64,000 nucleotides of DNA from Streptomyces sp. NBC_00523 (GCF_036346615.1 NZ_CP107836.1:3782001-3846000), one strand, 5' to 3'; counted from the first letter of the stretch, positions 16,798 to 25,899 are shown. A program made the numbers and translations. Notes: a model not told the origin generated them from the sequence alone.

Positions 16798-17562
16798 ATG
16801 GTGTCCGCGGCCGACCGCGTGAAGAACCCTGTCCGGTCCAGCGTGTGGCTGGAGACCCGGCAGCCCGCGCGCTCCCGCCGGGCGGACCAGCCGGCCGGGC
16901 TCGACCGGGAGCGGATCACCGCGGCCTCGGTCCGGCTGCTGGACGCCGAGGGCCTGGCGAAGTTCTCCATGCGCCGGCTGGCCGCCGAGCTGAACGTGAC
17001 GGCCATGTCCCTGTACTGGTACGTGGACACCAAGGACGACCTGCTGGAACTGGCCCTCGACGCGGTCTACAGCGAGATCGCGCCGCCGCCCGCCGACGCC
17101 CCCTGGCAGGACCGGCTGCGCGCGGTCGCGGCGGCGTACCGGGGGCTGCTGGTGCGGCACGTCTGGGTTTCGCCGCTCGCGGGCCGCTTCCTCAACCTGG
17201 GCCCGCACGCGCTCCTGGTGACCCGCACCGTGCAGGACGTCATCCGGGCGACCGGCCTGCCCCCGGAGAGCCACGGCGGGGCGCTGGCGGCGGTCTTCCA
17301 GTTCGTGTACGGATTCGGCACGGCCGAGGGCCGGTTCGCGCGGCGCAGCGCGGAGGCGGGGCTCAGCCAGGACGAGTACGTCCGGCAGGCGAGGGCGGCG
17401 ATCCAGGAGCAGCCCCGGCTCGACGGCTTCATGGAGGACTCGCCGGGCCTGCTGGCGGCGCGCGGCGGGGCCACCGTGGAGGAGATCCGCGAGCGCGACT
17501 TCGCCTTCGCGCTGGACCTGCTGATCGCGGGGATCGACGCGATGCGGGAGCGCGCCCGTTGA
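16798..17562 (+). CDS. TetR-family transcriptional regulator (TetR_C type)
   Basis: 254 residues; the ATG is preceded by GAGGGAG at 7 nt. The N-terminal extension is Arg-rich. The helix-turn-helix lies at about 40-85 (ITAASVRLLDAEGLAKFSMRRLAAELNVTAMSLYWYV, with recognition helix AMSLYWYV). The remainder is the TetR class-B-like C-terminal ligand domain. Such proteins repress nearby transporter or enzyme genes and release on ligand binding. The divergent EEP gene 218 bp away is the natural candidate target, but I see no clear palindrome between them. Confidence 0.9.
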   Translation: MVSAADRVKNPVRSSVWLETRQPARSRRADQPAGLDRERITAASVRLLDAEGLAKFSMRRLAAELNVTAMSLYWYVDTKDDLLELALDAVYSEIAPPPADAPWQDRLRAVAAAYRGLLVRHVWVSPLAGRFLNLGPHALLVTRTVQDVIRATGLPPESHGGALAAVFQFVYGFGTAEGRFARRSAEAGLSQDEYVRQARAAIQEQPRLDGFMEDSPGLLAARGGATVEEIRERDFAFALDLLIAGIDAMRERAR

Positions 17563-17598
17563 GGGCTCAGTAGGTGCGGGAGCGCACCCGCTCAGGGC

Positions 17599-18513
17599 TC
17601 AGTAGCCGCGCCCCGTGTCCACCCCGAGCGCCGGAACCCGAGCCTCCGCCACCTCCCGCAGGCACGCCGCGAAGTCCGTGACGATGTCCTCGTCCGCCGT
17701 GATCCCCGCCGAGTGCGAGGTGACGACCGTACGCGGCAGCCGCCAGCACGCGTCCCCGGGCGCCGCGGGCTCGTCGGCCAGCACATCGAGCACCGCCCGC
17801 CCCACCGCCCCGGAGCGCAACGCCCCCTCCAGCGCTCCCAGATCAACCGTCGCCCCCCGCCCCACATTGAGGAACGTCGCCCCGCCCATCGCCGCGAACC
17901 GGTCCGCCCCGAAATAGCCCGCGGTCGCTCCGGTCAGCGGGAGCGCGGCGACCACCCAGCGGGCGGCCACCGGTTCGTCCGCCGGGACCACCGCGTCGAA
18001 GCCGGGCGGCACCGGGCGCGGGGTGCGGGCGGCGGCCACGGTCCGGATGGAGCAGGCCCGCAGCAGCGTGGCGACGGCGGAGCCGATGCGGCCGATTCCG
18101 TGCACCACGGCGGTTTGTCCGGCGACGAGTTCGGAGTCGATGCGGCGCCACTCGGCGCGGGCGTGCTGGGCGGCGAACTCCGGGACGGACTGGCACTCCG
18201 CGAGCACCCAGCCCAGCACGTACTGCGCGATCCGCTCGCTCATGCGGCCGACGGTCCGGGTCAGCAGCACGCCGTCCGGCCAGGGCCCGGTGCGCAGCAG
18301 GGCGTCCGTGCCCGCGTTGACGCTGTGGAACCAGATCAGGTCCGCCCCGCGCACCGCGTCGGGCAGCGCGGCACCCACGTACACGAAGGGGCCCTCGACG
18401 GGGCCGCGTTCGACGGGGCGCCCGGTGGCCGCCGCCAGCCCGCGCACGGCGGTCTCGCCGACCTCGGGCCCGGCGACGATCCGGGCCCGGTCGAGCAGGG
18501 CGGGGGAGATCAC
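17599..18513 (-). CDS. D-isomer-specific 2-hydroxyacid dehydrogenase family protein
   Basis: 304 residues from a GTG overlapping the upstream PPOX gene by 4 bp. The NAD-binding glycine motif HGIGRIGSAVA is near residue 138. The catalytic Arg position lies in LNVGRGATVD near 217, the acidic residue in VLDVLADEPA, and the catalytic His in SHSAGIT near 268. The catalytic set of the family is therefore recognisable. It reduces a 2-keto acid or oxidises a D-2-hydroxy acid; the substrate is unknown. It ends about 37 bp from the convergent TetR gene. Confidence 0.87.
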   Translation of the reverse strand: MISPALLDRARIVAGPEVGETAVRGLAAATGRPVERGPVEGPFVYVGAALPDAVRGADLIWFHSVNAGTDALLRTGPWPDGVLLTRTVGRMSERIAQYVLGWVLAECQSVPEFAAQHARAEWRRIDSELVAGQTAVVHGIGRIGSAVATLLRACSIRTVAAARTPRPVPPGFDAVVPADEPVAARWVVAALPLTGATAGYFGADRFAAMGGATFLNVGRGATVDLGALEGALRSGAVGRAVLDVLADEPAAPGDACWRLPRTVVTSHSAGITADEDIVTDFAACLREVAEARVPALGVDTGRGY

Positions 18514-18974
18514 GGGGCGAGGTGGGCCGGGAAGCCGCCGGTGGCGACGGGGCCCCAGCGCTCCGGGGTGATCCGGATGATCGATTTGCCCTGCTTCACC
18601 ATCGCCGCCCGGTACTCGTCCCAGTCCGGGTGCTCGCCGGAGATGTTCCGGAAGTACTCGACCAGCGGTTCGACCGAGTCCGGCGTGTCGATGACCTCCG
18701 CCGAGCCGTCGATCTGGACCCAGGGCCCGTTCCAGTCGTCGGACAGGACGATCACGCTGACCCGTGCGTCGCGCTTGGCGTTCCGGGTCTTGGCGCGCTC
18801 GGGGTACGTGGAGACCACGATCCGGCCCGCGTCGTCGACGCCGCAGGTGAGCGGGGAGCCCTGGGGGCGGCCGTCGGCCCGGGTGGTCAGCAGGATCGCC
18901 CGGTGCCGGGGCCGTACGAACTCCAGCAGGGCGTCGAGTTCCACGGCGGTGTTCGTTGCGATGTTGGGTGCCAT
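18510..18974 (-). CDS. PPOX-class F420/FMN-dependent flavin-binding protein
   Basis: 154 residues. The split beta-barrel of the pyridoxamine 5'-phosphate oxidase class is suggested by RAILLTTRADGRPQGSPL, the RIVVSTYPERAKTRN cofactor strand, and WVQIDGSAEVI. This pattern, with RAKTRNAKRD, matches actinobacterial PPOX/F420 reductases. It probably binds deazaflavin F420 or FMN and reduces small molecules. A 4-bp GTGA overlap couples it to the hydroxyacid dehydrogenase gene, suggesting a shared pathway. Confidence 0.85.
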   Translation of the reverse strand: MAPNIATNTAVELDALLEFVRPRHRAILLTTRADGRPQGSPLTCGVDDAGRIVVSTYPERAKTRNAKRDARVSVIVLSDDWNGPWVQIDGSAEVIDTPDSVEPLVEYFRNISGEHPDWDEYRAAMVKQGKSIIRITPERWGPVATGGFPAHLAP

Positions 18975-19000
18975 GGAACCGACCCTACGACGGAGGGCTG

Positions 19001-19819
19001 TCAGACGGCGGGCAGGGAATCGCCCTGCACGGCCTGGATGTCGAGCTCGACGCGGAGCGTGGTGCCGATCGCCGCGATGCCCGCCTGGACCACCTGGTTG
19101 TAGTTCATGGCGAAGTCCTCGCGGCGCAGTTCGGCGGTCGCGCTGAACGCAGCGCGCACCCCGCCCCACGGGTCGGGGCCGGTGCCGAGGTAGCTCAGGT
19201 CGAGGTCGACGGGCCGCTTCACACCGCGCATCGTCAGCTCGCCGTGCACGGTCCAGCGGTCGGGCCCGGCCGGGGTCAGCCCGCTGGAGCGGTAGGTGAT
19301 CTCCGGGAACCGGTCGGTGTCCAGGAAGTCGGGGGAGCGCAGGTGCTTGTCCCGCATGCCGTTGCCGGTGTCGATGCTCGACGCGTCGATGACCGCCTCG
19401 ACCCGGGAGCTCTGGACGTCCTCGGAGATCTCGATGCGCCCGCCGAACGCGGTGAACCGGCCGTGCACGCTGGAGATCCCCAGGTGCTGGGCGACCGCGC
19501 CCACCGAGGAGTGCGCCGGGTCCAGCGACCAGGCGCCCGGCGGCGGCAGCTCCACACCGCCCTGGCGGTTGAGCACCACCGTGCCCGCCTCGACCGTGCC
19601 GCTCGCCGTGACGAGGGCGGTGGAGGCGGCGGGGGCGTACCCGACCGCCGTGACGATCACCGTGTACGCGCCCGCGGACAGCGGGGTGTCGGCCCGTACC
19701 GCTCCGGCCTCGTCGGCGGCGGCGCGCAGCACCTGGGTGCCGGTCATGTCGGTGACCGTCACGACCGCGTGCTGCACGGCCCAGCCGTCCCGCGTCCGTA
19801 CCTGTGCGCGAAGTCCCAT
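19001..19819 (-). CDS. YceI-family protein with N-terminal carboxypeptidase-regulatory-like domain
   Basis: 272 residues. Residues 1-90 form a beta-sandwich of the carboxypeptidase-regulatory/CnaB type (AVVTVTDMTG, SAGAYTVIVTAVGYAPA). Residues about 95-270 are the YceI lipocalin-like barrel (WSLDPAHSSVGAVAQHLGISSVHGRF onset, then FPEITYRSSGL, GELTMRGVKRPV). YceI proteins bind polyisoprenoids or amphiphiles. There is no signal peptide, so it is probably cytoplasmic or membrane-peripheral. The N-terminal module is shared with the C-terminus of the neighbouring efflux MFS, 217 bp away on the same strand. Confidence 0.88.
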   Translation of the reverse strand: MGLRAQVRTRDGWAVQHAVVTVTDMTGTQVLRAAADEAGAVRADTPLSAGAYTVIVTAVGYAPAASTALVTASGTVEAGTVVLNRQGGVELPPPGAWSLDPAHSSVGAVAQHLGISSVHGRFTAFGGRIEISEDVQSSRVEAVIDASSIDTGNGMRDKHLRSPDFLDTDRFPEITYRSSGLTPAGPDRWTVHGELTMRGVKRPVDLDLSYLGTGPDPWGGVRAAFSATAELRREDFAMNYNQVVQAGIAAIGTTLRVELDIQAVQGDSLPAV

Positions 19820-20036
19820 CCCGTTCTCTCTCCTTGCTCATGACCCGTCGTCCGTCCACCGGACCGGGTCATTCAATGAGTCGGGCCCCGGGGCGGGGAC
19901 GGCAGGCCGTCCCCTGCCTGCCGTCCCCGCCGCCGGGGCCCATTTCCACCGGCCGGTGCGGCGCCTCCGCTCGAAAAGCGCCGCCCCCGCCAGGGGTTCT
20001 GATGCGGGCCGGGGTTCTACCCCCGTACCCGTCGGG

Positions 20037-22538
20037 TTACTCGCCCGGGTGGACGAGCTCGATGTCGTGGCCGTCGACCCCGTGACCGGCCACCGTCAGG
20101 GCACCGGCCACCGGCGGGTAGCCGGTCGCGATGACCGTGTACTCGCCCGCGTCCAGGTCGGCGAAGGCGTACGCCCCGTCCTCCCCGGTGGTCGAGTTGG
20201 CGATCACGTTGCCGGCCGCGTCGACCAGCGTGACCCGGGCGTCGGGCAGCGGGCGGCGGCTCGCACCGGCCCGCACGACTCCCTGGACCAGCGCACCGGC
20301 CCGGAGCGCGACGTCGGCCCGGGTGACCCCCTGGCCGCCGATCTCGACCGGCAGGGCCAGCGGGCGGAAGCCGGCCGCGTTGACCGCGACGGTCACCGCG
20401 CCGGGGACGAGCTCGCCGAAGGCGAAGTCGCCCGTCTCGGCGGACTTGCCGGTGGCCAGGACGTCGCCGCGGACATCGGTCACGATGACCATGGCGTCCG
20501 CGACCGGGGTACCGGTCTCGGCGGCACGCACGGTGCCGGCCAGGCCGCTCGTCCCCGCGAGGAGGATGTCGTACGCCAGCGGCTCGTCGCCGACGACCAC
20601 GGTGGACGCCTGCGGCTGGAATCCGTCGGCGGACGCGATCAGGACGTACGAACCGGCGCCCGGGGCGGCCAGCGCGTAGCTCCCGTCGGCCTGCGCCGCG
20701 GCGATGCCCAGCTGCCGGCCGCCGAGCGAGATCAGCGTGACGGCCGCCCGGGCCACGGGCGCGCCCTCGGCGCCCCGGACCACACCGCGGACGGGGGTGC
20801 CGCCCTTGCCGAAGTCCACGGGGGCCTCGGCCTCGTCGGCGGGAGCCACCTCGGTGGTGTCGACGGCGGTGACTCCGGCGGCGCCCTCGGCGACCGCCTC
20901 GGTGACGGTGTCGGCGGGGGCCTCGGCGGGCGCGTCGGCCTGCGCCGGGGCGTCGTTGCCGGCCCGGGACTTGAGCGCGACCTCCTTGATGAACAGCGTG
21001 ATCAGGAAGGCGAGCAGCGCGGCCGGAGCGGCGTACAGGAAGACGTCACCGACGCCGTGACCGTAGGCGGCCTCCATGACCGTACGGAACGGGGCGGGCA
21101 GCTTGTCCAGGTCGGGGATGCCCCCGCCGCCGGTGCCGCCGTGGCCCAGGGCCGCACCCTGCGGGCCGAGGTCCGCCAGGCCGTCCTTCACGTAATGGGT
21201 GACGCGGTTCGCCATGACGGCGCCCAGCGCCGAGACGCCGATCGCACCACCGAGGGAACGGAAGAAGGTGACGACGGAGCTGGCCGAACCGAGGTCCTTC
21301 GGGTCCACCTGGTTCTGCGTGGCGAGCACCAGGTTCTGCATCATCATGCCGATGCCGAGACCCATCACGAACATGAAGATCGCGATGTGCCAGTACGTCG
21401 TGTCGTAGCGGATCGTGCCGAGGAGGCCGAGACCGGCGGTGACCAGGAAGCCACCGCTGACCAGCCAGGCCTTCCAGCGCCCGGTGCGGGTGATGACCTG
21501 GCCGGAGATGGTCGAGGAGAGGAACAGCCCGCCGATCATCGGGATCGTCATGACACCGGACATCGTCGGCGACTTGTCGCGCGCCAGCTGGAAGTACTGG
21601 CTGAAGAAGACGGTGCCCGCGAACATCGCGACACCGACGAACAGCGAGGCGAGCGAGGCGAGCGTGATGGTCCGGTTGCGGAAGAGCCGCAGCGGGATGA
21701 TCGGCTCGCTGGCGCGGGACTCGGTGAAGACGAAGAGCAGCGCGAGGACCACGGAGCCCGCGAGCATCACGCCGGTCTGCCAGGACATCCAGTCGTACTT
21801 GTCGCCCGCGAAGGTCACCCAGAGGAGCAGCAGCGAGACGGCGGCGCTGATGAAGAAGGCGCCGGTCCAGTCGACCTTGACCTCGCGCTTGACGACCGGG
21901 AGCTTCAGGGTCTTCTGGAGCACGATCAGAGCGATGACCGCGAACGGCACACCCACGTAGAAGCACCAGCGCCAGCCCATCCAGCTGGTGTCGGTGATGA
22001 CGCCGCCGAGCAGCGGGCCGCCGACGGTGGCGACGGCGAAGACCGCGCCGATGTAGCCGCTGTAACGGCCGCGCTCGCGCGGGGCGATCATGGCGGCCAT
22101 GACGATCTGGGCGAGGGCGGACAGACCGCCGACGCCGATGCCCTGCACCACACGGCAGGCGATCAGCATGCCCGAGCTGGTCGAGAGCCCGGCGACGACC
22201 GAACCCGCGACATAGATGATCAGGGCTATCTGGACCAGCAGCTTCTTGCTGAACAGGTCGGAGAGCTTGCCCCACAGGGGGGTGGTCGCGGTCATCGCCA
22301 GCAGCGAGGCGGTGACGACCCAGGTGTAGGCGCTCTGCCCGCCGCCCAGGTCGGAGATGATCTCCGGCAGGGCGTTGGAGACGACGGTGGACGACAGTAT
22401 CGCGACGAACATGCCGAGCAGCAGCCCGGCAAGTGCCTCCATGATCTGCCGGTGTGACATCGGCGTGCCGTCGGAGGCGTCGTGGCCCCCGTGCTTGGCG
22501 TGGCCGCCCCGCACACCGGTTGGTGTGGTCGTAGCCAT
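20037..22538 (-). CDS. DHA2-type multidrug efflux MFS fused to C-terminal carboxypeptidase-regulatory-like repeats
   Basis: 833 residues from the ATG reading MATTTPT with AGGA 7 nt upstream. Fourteen membrane helices span about 30-510 (EmrB/QacA type: motif A GKLSDLFSKK, motif C-like VGGPLLGGVITD). The family norm is about 500 residues. The extra 300 residues are an Ala/Glu/Asp linker and then at least three beta-sandwich units, recognisable by repeats of the type APVARAAVTLI, ADGSYALAAPGAGSYVLIA, FGELVPGAVTVAV and DAGEYTVIATGYPP. A drug/proton antiporter core is expected; the tail's role is unknown. It lies 24 bp downstream of a MarR gene, the probable repressor. Confidence 0.92.
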   Translation of the reverse strand: MATTTPTGVRGGHAKHGGHDASDGTPMSHRQIMEALAGLLLGMFVAILSSTVVSNALPEIISDLGGGQSAYTWVVTASLLAMTATTPLWGKLSDLFSKKLLVQIALIIYVAGSVVAGLSTSSGMLIACRVVQGIGVGGLSALAQIVMAAMIAPRERGRYSGYIGAVFAVATVGGPLLGGVITDTSWMGWRWCFYVGVPFAVIALIVLQKTLKLPVVKREVKVDWTGAFFISAAVSLLLLWVTFAGDKYDWMSWQTGVMLAGSVVLALLFVFTESRASEPIIPLRLFRNRTITLASLASLFVGVAMFAGTVFFSQYFQLARDKSPTMSGVMTIPMIGGLFLSSTISGQVITRTGRWKAWLVSGGFLVTAGLGLLGTIRYDTTYWHIAIFMFVMGLGIGMMMQNLVLATQNQVDPKDLGSASSVVTFFRSLGGAIGVSALGAVMANRVTHYVKDGLADLGPQGAALGHGGTGGGGIPDLDKLPAPFRTVMEAAYGHGVGDVFLYAAPAALLAFLITLFIKEVALKSRAGNDAPAQADAPAEAPADTVTEAVAEGAAGVTAVDTTEVAPADEAEAPVDFGKGGTPVRGVVRGAEGAPVARAAVTLISLGGRQLGIAAAQADGSYALAAPGAGSYVLIASADGFQPQASTVVVGDEPLAYDILLAGTSGLAGTVRAAETGTPVADAMVIVTDVRGDVLATGKSAETGDFAFGELVPGAVTVAVNAAGFRPLALPVEIGGQGVTRADVALRAGALVQGVVRAGASRRPLPDARVTLVDAAGNVIANSTTGEDGAYAFADLDAGEYTVIATGYPPVAGALTVAGHGVDGHDIELVHPGE

Positions 22539-22561
22539 GTAAGTCCTTGTCTTTGCTTCTG

Positions 22562-23083
22562 TTACGCGGGTGTACGGGTGTACGAGCCGTCGTGGCTGTC
22601 GGCCCGGCGCGAGCGGCAGTCGCCGCTGTGCTTTCCGGGGGCGCACCCTCCGGTGCCGCGACAGGAGAAGCTGTCGCGCAGCCGGGCCAGCAACGTGTTG
22701 AGCTGTCCGACCTCGTCGTCGGACCAATCCTGAAGATGGCAGGCGAACATCTCGGTCGACCGGCGGTAGAGGTCCTCCAGCACCCCTTCGCCCGCGGGGG
22801 TCAGCCGCAGGATGCGGGAGCGCTTGTCCGCCGGGTCCGGGAACCGTTCGATCCAGCCCCGTTCCGCCACGTGGGCGACGTGCCGGCTGGTCACCGACAT
22901 GTCGACCGCGAGGAGCTCGGCCAGCCGGCTGATCCGCATCTCCCCGTGCCGGCTCAGCAGAGTCAGCACGGCGGCGGATCCACCGGGGCACTCGGCGGGC
23001 AGGATGCGGGCGAGACCTCGTTTGACGGCTCCGATGGCGCTCAGCTGCCGGGCCAGTTCTTCGTACTGACTCCGTGCGGCCAC
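22562..23083 (-). CDS. MarR-family transcriptional regulator
   Basis: 173 residues from a GTG with a G-rich ribosome site. The winged-helix DNA-binding region is at about 45-105 (EMRISRLAELLAVDMSVTSRHVAHVAERGWIERF, wing DKRSRILRLTPAG). A C-terminal tail contains five Cys/His residues (SCRGTGGCAPGKHSGDC), unusual for MarR proteins and possibly redox- or metal-sensitive. It is in one transcript with the MFS efflux gene, so it probably represses both. Two palindromes lie over its promoter (see 23116-23158). Confidence 0.92.
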   Translation of the reverse strand: MAARSQYEELARQLSAIGAVKRGLARILPAECPGGSAAVLTLLSRHGEMRISRLAELLAVDMSVTSRHVAHVAERGWIERFPDPADKRSRILRLTPAGEGVLEDLYRRSTEMFACHLQDWSDDEVGQLNTLLARLRDSFSCRGTGGCAPGKHSGDCRSRRADSHDGSYTRTPA

Positions 23084-23115
23084 GGGACCCCCCAGACAAT
23101 CTCACCGGTCATCTT

Positions 23116-23158
23116 GTTGCTTAGGGCAACCATAGAAGCCGTTGGTTGCTGCAGGCAA
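23116..23158 (-). promoter_or_regulatory. Two candidate MarR operators (TTGC-N5-GCAA)
   Basis: Palindromes TTGC-N5-GCAA occur at 23117-23129 (extended to GTTGC/GCAAC) and 23146-23158. Their centres are 29 bp apart, nearly three helical turns, and 33 to 75 bp before the MarR start codon. Position and symmetry fit autorepression; binding is inferred. Confidence 0.55.
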
Positions 23159-23333
23159 ACGAAAAGGGGCTTGCGGGAGTAAAGGAACGCAAAAGGCTGC
23201 GCCGGGTCCTGGTCAAACCCGCAGTGTCTGCGGTAGAGGAGGGGGTGATGTGGTACGCGACACACCGGTGGCGGATCGGCGGGCGGCGCCCGGGGGTTGG
23301 GCCGTTCGCCCGAGTTCGCTAGGGTCCTGCGAC

Positions 23334-23546
23334 ATGGCACACAATCCCCACGCACCGCAGGGTCCCGAGGGCTCCCACGACCCGGCCGGCAGCACCCAGA
23401 TGTTCCGCGCCTTCGTCGATGAGGGCGAGCCGCAGCGCGCGCAGCAGCCCGCCGCCGTCTCCTCCGGTCCGAGGACCGGACTGATCGCCGGAATCGTCGC
23501 GGTGGTCATCGTGCTGGGCGCGGTCGCCTGGCTCGCGCTCGGCTGA
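23334..23546 (+). CDS. Small single-pass membrane protein
   Basis: 70 residues. A hydrophilic Gln/Pro/His-rich N-terminus is followed by one membrane helix near the C-terminus (LIAGIVAVVIVLGAVAWLAL). Such tail-type membrane peptides are common in Streptomyces, and no function is known. It has its own terminator at 23583. The start is the first ATG, with no strong ribosome site. Confidence 0.7.
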   Translation: MAHNPHAPQGPEGSHDPAGSTQMFRAFVDEGEPQRAQQPAAVSSGPRTGLIAGIVAVVIVLGAVAWLALG

Positions 23547-23582
23547 CCGACCCGTTACGCGCCCCGGCCCGCATCCGTCTTC

Positions 23583-23618
23583 GCGCCGCTCCCTCGCCGA
23601 TTCGCGAGGGGGCGGCGC
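23583..23618 (+). terminator. Hairpin terminator after the small membrane protein gene
   Basis: A 15-bp stem with one T-G pair (GCGCCGC-T-CCCTCGC) and a 6-nt loop, located 37 nt beyond the stop at 23546. Confidence 0.7.
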
Positions 23619-23651
23619 TTCGGTGTGCGGCCGCCGCCGTACGGGAATGCG

Positions 23652-23684
23652 CACCGGCCGCCGAGGAGGCCCCGGCGGCCGGTG
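23652..23684 (-). terminator. Hairpin after sigF
   Basis: A 12-bp perfect stem (CACCGGCCGCCG) with a 9-nt loop lies about 18 nt beyond the sigF stop. There is no T-run. Confidence 0.5.
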
Positions 23685-23701
23685 GTGAGGCGGGTGCGGA
23701 C

Positions 23702-24568
23702 TCAGTCCGCGATGAGCCCTTCCCTGAGCTGGGCGAGCGTACGCGTCAGCAGACGGGAGACGTGCATCTGCGAGATGCCCACCTCCTCGCCGATCTGCGA
23801 CTGGGTCATGTTGGCGAAGAACCGCAGCATGATGATCTGGCGCTCGCGCGGCGGGAGCTTGGCCAGCAGCGGCTTGAGCGATTCGCGGTACTCGACGCCT
23901 TCCAGCGCCGTGTCCTCGTAACCCAGCCGGTCGGCCAGCGAGCCCTCGCCGCCGTCGTCCTCGGGGGCGGGCGAGTCCAGCGACGAGGCCGTGTAGGCGT
24001 TGCCCACGGCCAGACCGTCGACCACCTCCTCCTCGGAGACCCCGAGCGCCCGGGCCAGCTCCGGCACGGTCGGCGAGCGGTCGAGCTTCTGCGCGAGCTC
24101 GTCGCTGGTCCGGGTGAGGGCGAGCCGGAGCTCCTGGAGCCGGCGCGGCACCCGCACCGACCACGAGGTGTCGCGGAAGAAGCGCTTGATCTCGCCCACG
24201 ACGGTCGGCATCGCGAACGTCGGGAACTCCACGCCCCGTTCGCAGTCGAAGCGGTCGATCGCCTTGATCAGGCCGATGGTGCCGACCTGGACGATGTCCT
24301 CCATCGGTTCGTTACGGCTCCGGAACCGCGCCGCCGCGTACCGCACGAGGGGCAGGTTGAGCTCGATGAGTGTGTCCCGCACATAGGCACGCTCCGGGCT
24401 GTCGGTCCCACCGGGACCCGGGGCGGGGCCCAGCGCGGCGAGCCGCAGGAACAGGGAGCGGGAGAGCGTGCGGGTGTCGATGGCTTCCGGCGAGCTGGTG
24501 AGCGCAACGGGTGCAGGCTCGCTCTTTTCGAGCGTGAGCACCTTCGAGCTGCCCTGTTCTTCGGACAT
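23702..24568 (-). CDS. sigF: SigB/SigF-type RNA polymerase sigma factor, SigF
   Basis: 288 residues. Region 2 is at about 75-145 ([33 protein letters not shown]). Region 3 follows ([21 protein letters not shown]). Region 4 helix-turn-helix is near 255-280 ([30 protein letters not shown]). The length and the variable N-terminus match Streptomyces SigF, which acts late in spore maturation. Its partner position, immediately downstream of a second paralogue (SigN type), is the arrangement known from S. coelicolor. A perfect palindrome lies upstream at 24705-24720. No anti-sigma gene is adjacent. Confidence 0.92.
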   Translation of the reverse strand: MSEEQGSSKVLTLEKSEPAPVALTSSPEAIDTRTLSRSLFLRLAALGPAPGPGGTDSPERAYVRDTLIELNLPLVRYAAARFRSRNEPMEDIVQVGTIGLIKAIDRFDCERGVEFPTFAMPTVVGEIKRFFRDTSWSVRVPRRLQELRLALTRTSDELAQKLDRSPTVPELARALGVSEEEVVDGLAVGNAYTASSLDSPAPEDDGGEGSLADRLGYEDTALEGVEYRESLKPLLAKLPPRERQIIMLRFFANMTQSQIGEEVGISQMHVSRLLTRTLAQLREGLIAD

Positions 24569-24704
24569 GCCACCCCCTTGAGGTCGCGGACGGTCGCGGT
24601 GGCCACGACCATCGGAGGAACGCAGCCTCCACCTGAATACCGGAGGCGGGGCTGCGGCAAACTCACTTCCCGCAGAATGTCACATGTCGGCAACACGCTG
24701 TAGT

Positions 24705-24720
24705 GACTTGTCGACAAGTC
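24705..24720. promoter_or_regulatory. 16-bp perfect palindrome upstream of sigF
   Basis: GACTTGTCGACAAGTC reads identically on both strands, 137 bp before the sigF start and within the sigN-sigF gap. It is a candidate operator for an unknown dimeric regulator. Confidence 0.5.
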
Positions 24721-24802
24721 CAGGGGGAGTCTGCGCAGTTAACAAGGGGTGTGGGGCTTTTGGGCCCCGGGAAACGCCCCGGGAACGGTCTACCCGTTTC
24801 GG

Positions 24803-25714
24803 CTACGCCTCGATCCTGTTTGCGGATCGCAGTCTGGCGAAACTCCGGGCCAGGAGCCTTGACACATGCATCTGAGAGACCCCCAGTTCGGCACTGATCT
24901 GGGACTGCGTCAGGTTGCTGTAGTACCGCAGCAGCAGGATCCGCTGCTCCCGCTCGGGCAGTTGTACGAGGAGGTGCCGGACCAGGTCCCGGTGCTCGAC
25001 GCCCGCGAGGGCCGGGTCCTCGTAGCCGAGCCGGTCGAGGAGGCCGGGGAGCCCGTCGCCCTCCTGGGCCGCCTCCAGCGAGGTCGCGTGGTACGAGCGC
25101 CCGGCCTCGATGCAGGCCAGCACCTCGTCCTCGGAGATCTTCAGCCGCTCGGCGATCTCCGCGGTGGTGGGCGAGCGGCCGTGCGCGGTCGTCAGGTCCT
25201 CGGTGGCGCCGGTGACCTGCACCCAGAGCTCGTGCAGCCGGCGGGGGACGTGGACGGTGCGCACGTTGTCCCGGAAGTACCGCTTGATCTCGCCGACCAC
25301 GGTGGGCATCGCGAACGTCGGGAACTGGACGCCGCGTTCGGGGTCGAAGCGGTCGATCGCGTTGATCAGCCCGATGGTGCCGACCTGGACGACGTCCTCC
25401 ATCGGCTCGTTCCGGCTGCGGAACCGCGCGGCGGCGTACCGCACGAGCGGGAGGTTGGCCTCGATCAGCGCGGTGCGCACCCGGTCGTGCTCCGCGGTGC
25501 CCGGCTCCAGGTTCTTGAGCTGCCCGAAGAGCACCTGGGTGAGTGCCCTGGTGTCGGCGGTCCGGGACCGGGCGGGGGCGGCCGTCTCATCGGGGGTCTC
25601 GTGGACCGTCGTCTGCACCTGGCCCGGCGGCTGGGCCGACGGCCCGGCGGGCGGGGCGGCCGGTGCCGCCTGGTGGACCTGGGGAGGCACTTGAGGCGCT
25701 GTACTGGCCGGCAC
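24803..25714 (-). CDS. sigN: SigB/SigF-type RNA polymerase sigma factor, SigN
   Basis: 303 residues from a GTG with a G-rich ribosome site. A Pro/Ala/Gln-rich N-terminal 50 residues precedes regions 2-4 ([54 protein letters not shown]). The core is very similar to the downstream SigF, so the pair is a duplication. In S. coelicolor the gene next to sigF is sigN, a developmental sigma factor; the symbol is assigned by synteny and similarity. Five CGGTCA-type repeats lie directly upstream. Confidence 0.88.
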   Translation of the reverse strand: MPASTAPQVPPQVHQAAPAAPPAGPSAQPPGQVQTTVHETPDETAAPARSRTADTRALTQVLFGQLKNLEPGTAEHDRVRTALIEANLPLVRYAAARFRSRNEPMEDVVQVGTIGLINAIDRFDPERGVQFPTFAMPTVVGEIKRYFRDNVRTVHVPRRLHELWVQVTGATEDLTTAHGRSPTTAEIAERLKISEDEVLACIEAGRSYHATSLEAAQEGDGLPGLLDRLGYEDPALAGVEHRDLVRHLLVQLPEREQRILLLRYYSNLTQSQISAELGVSQMHVSRLLARSFARLRSANRIEA

Positions 25715-25732
25715 GATGACGCCACCCCTTCG

Positions 25733-25791
25733 CGGTCAACAACTACGGCTTGCGGTCAACTTCGGTCAATTCGTCCGTCAAAAGCGGTCAT
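25733..25791 (-). promoter_or_regulatory. Array of five CGGTCA-type motifs upstream of sigN
   Basis: CGGTCAA or close variants start at 25733, 25753, 25763, 25775 and 25785 (TTGACCG on the sigN strand), at about 10-bp multiples, directly before the GTG at 25714. Such phasing suggests cooperative binding of one regulator; the binding protein is unknown. The same TTGAC words could also act as -35 elements. Confidence 0.45.
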
Positions 25792-25899
25792 AGCATCACA
25801 AGACATGACCACTATGTGCAAGCACCCCATAGCGCCGTGTTGACCTTGCCCGGGTTTAAAACGTGCGCCGGGCGTCCATCGGGTCCTGGGACAAAGAAA

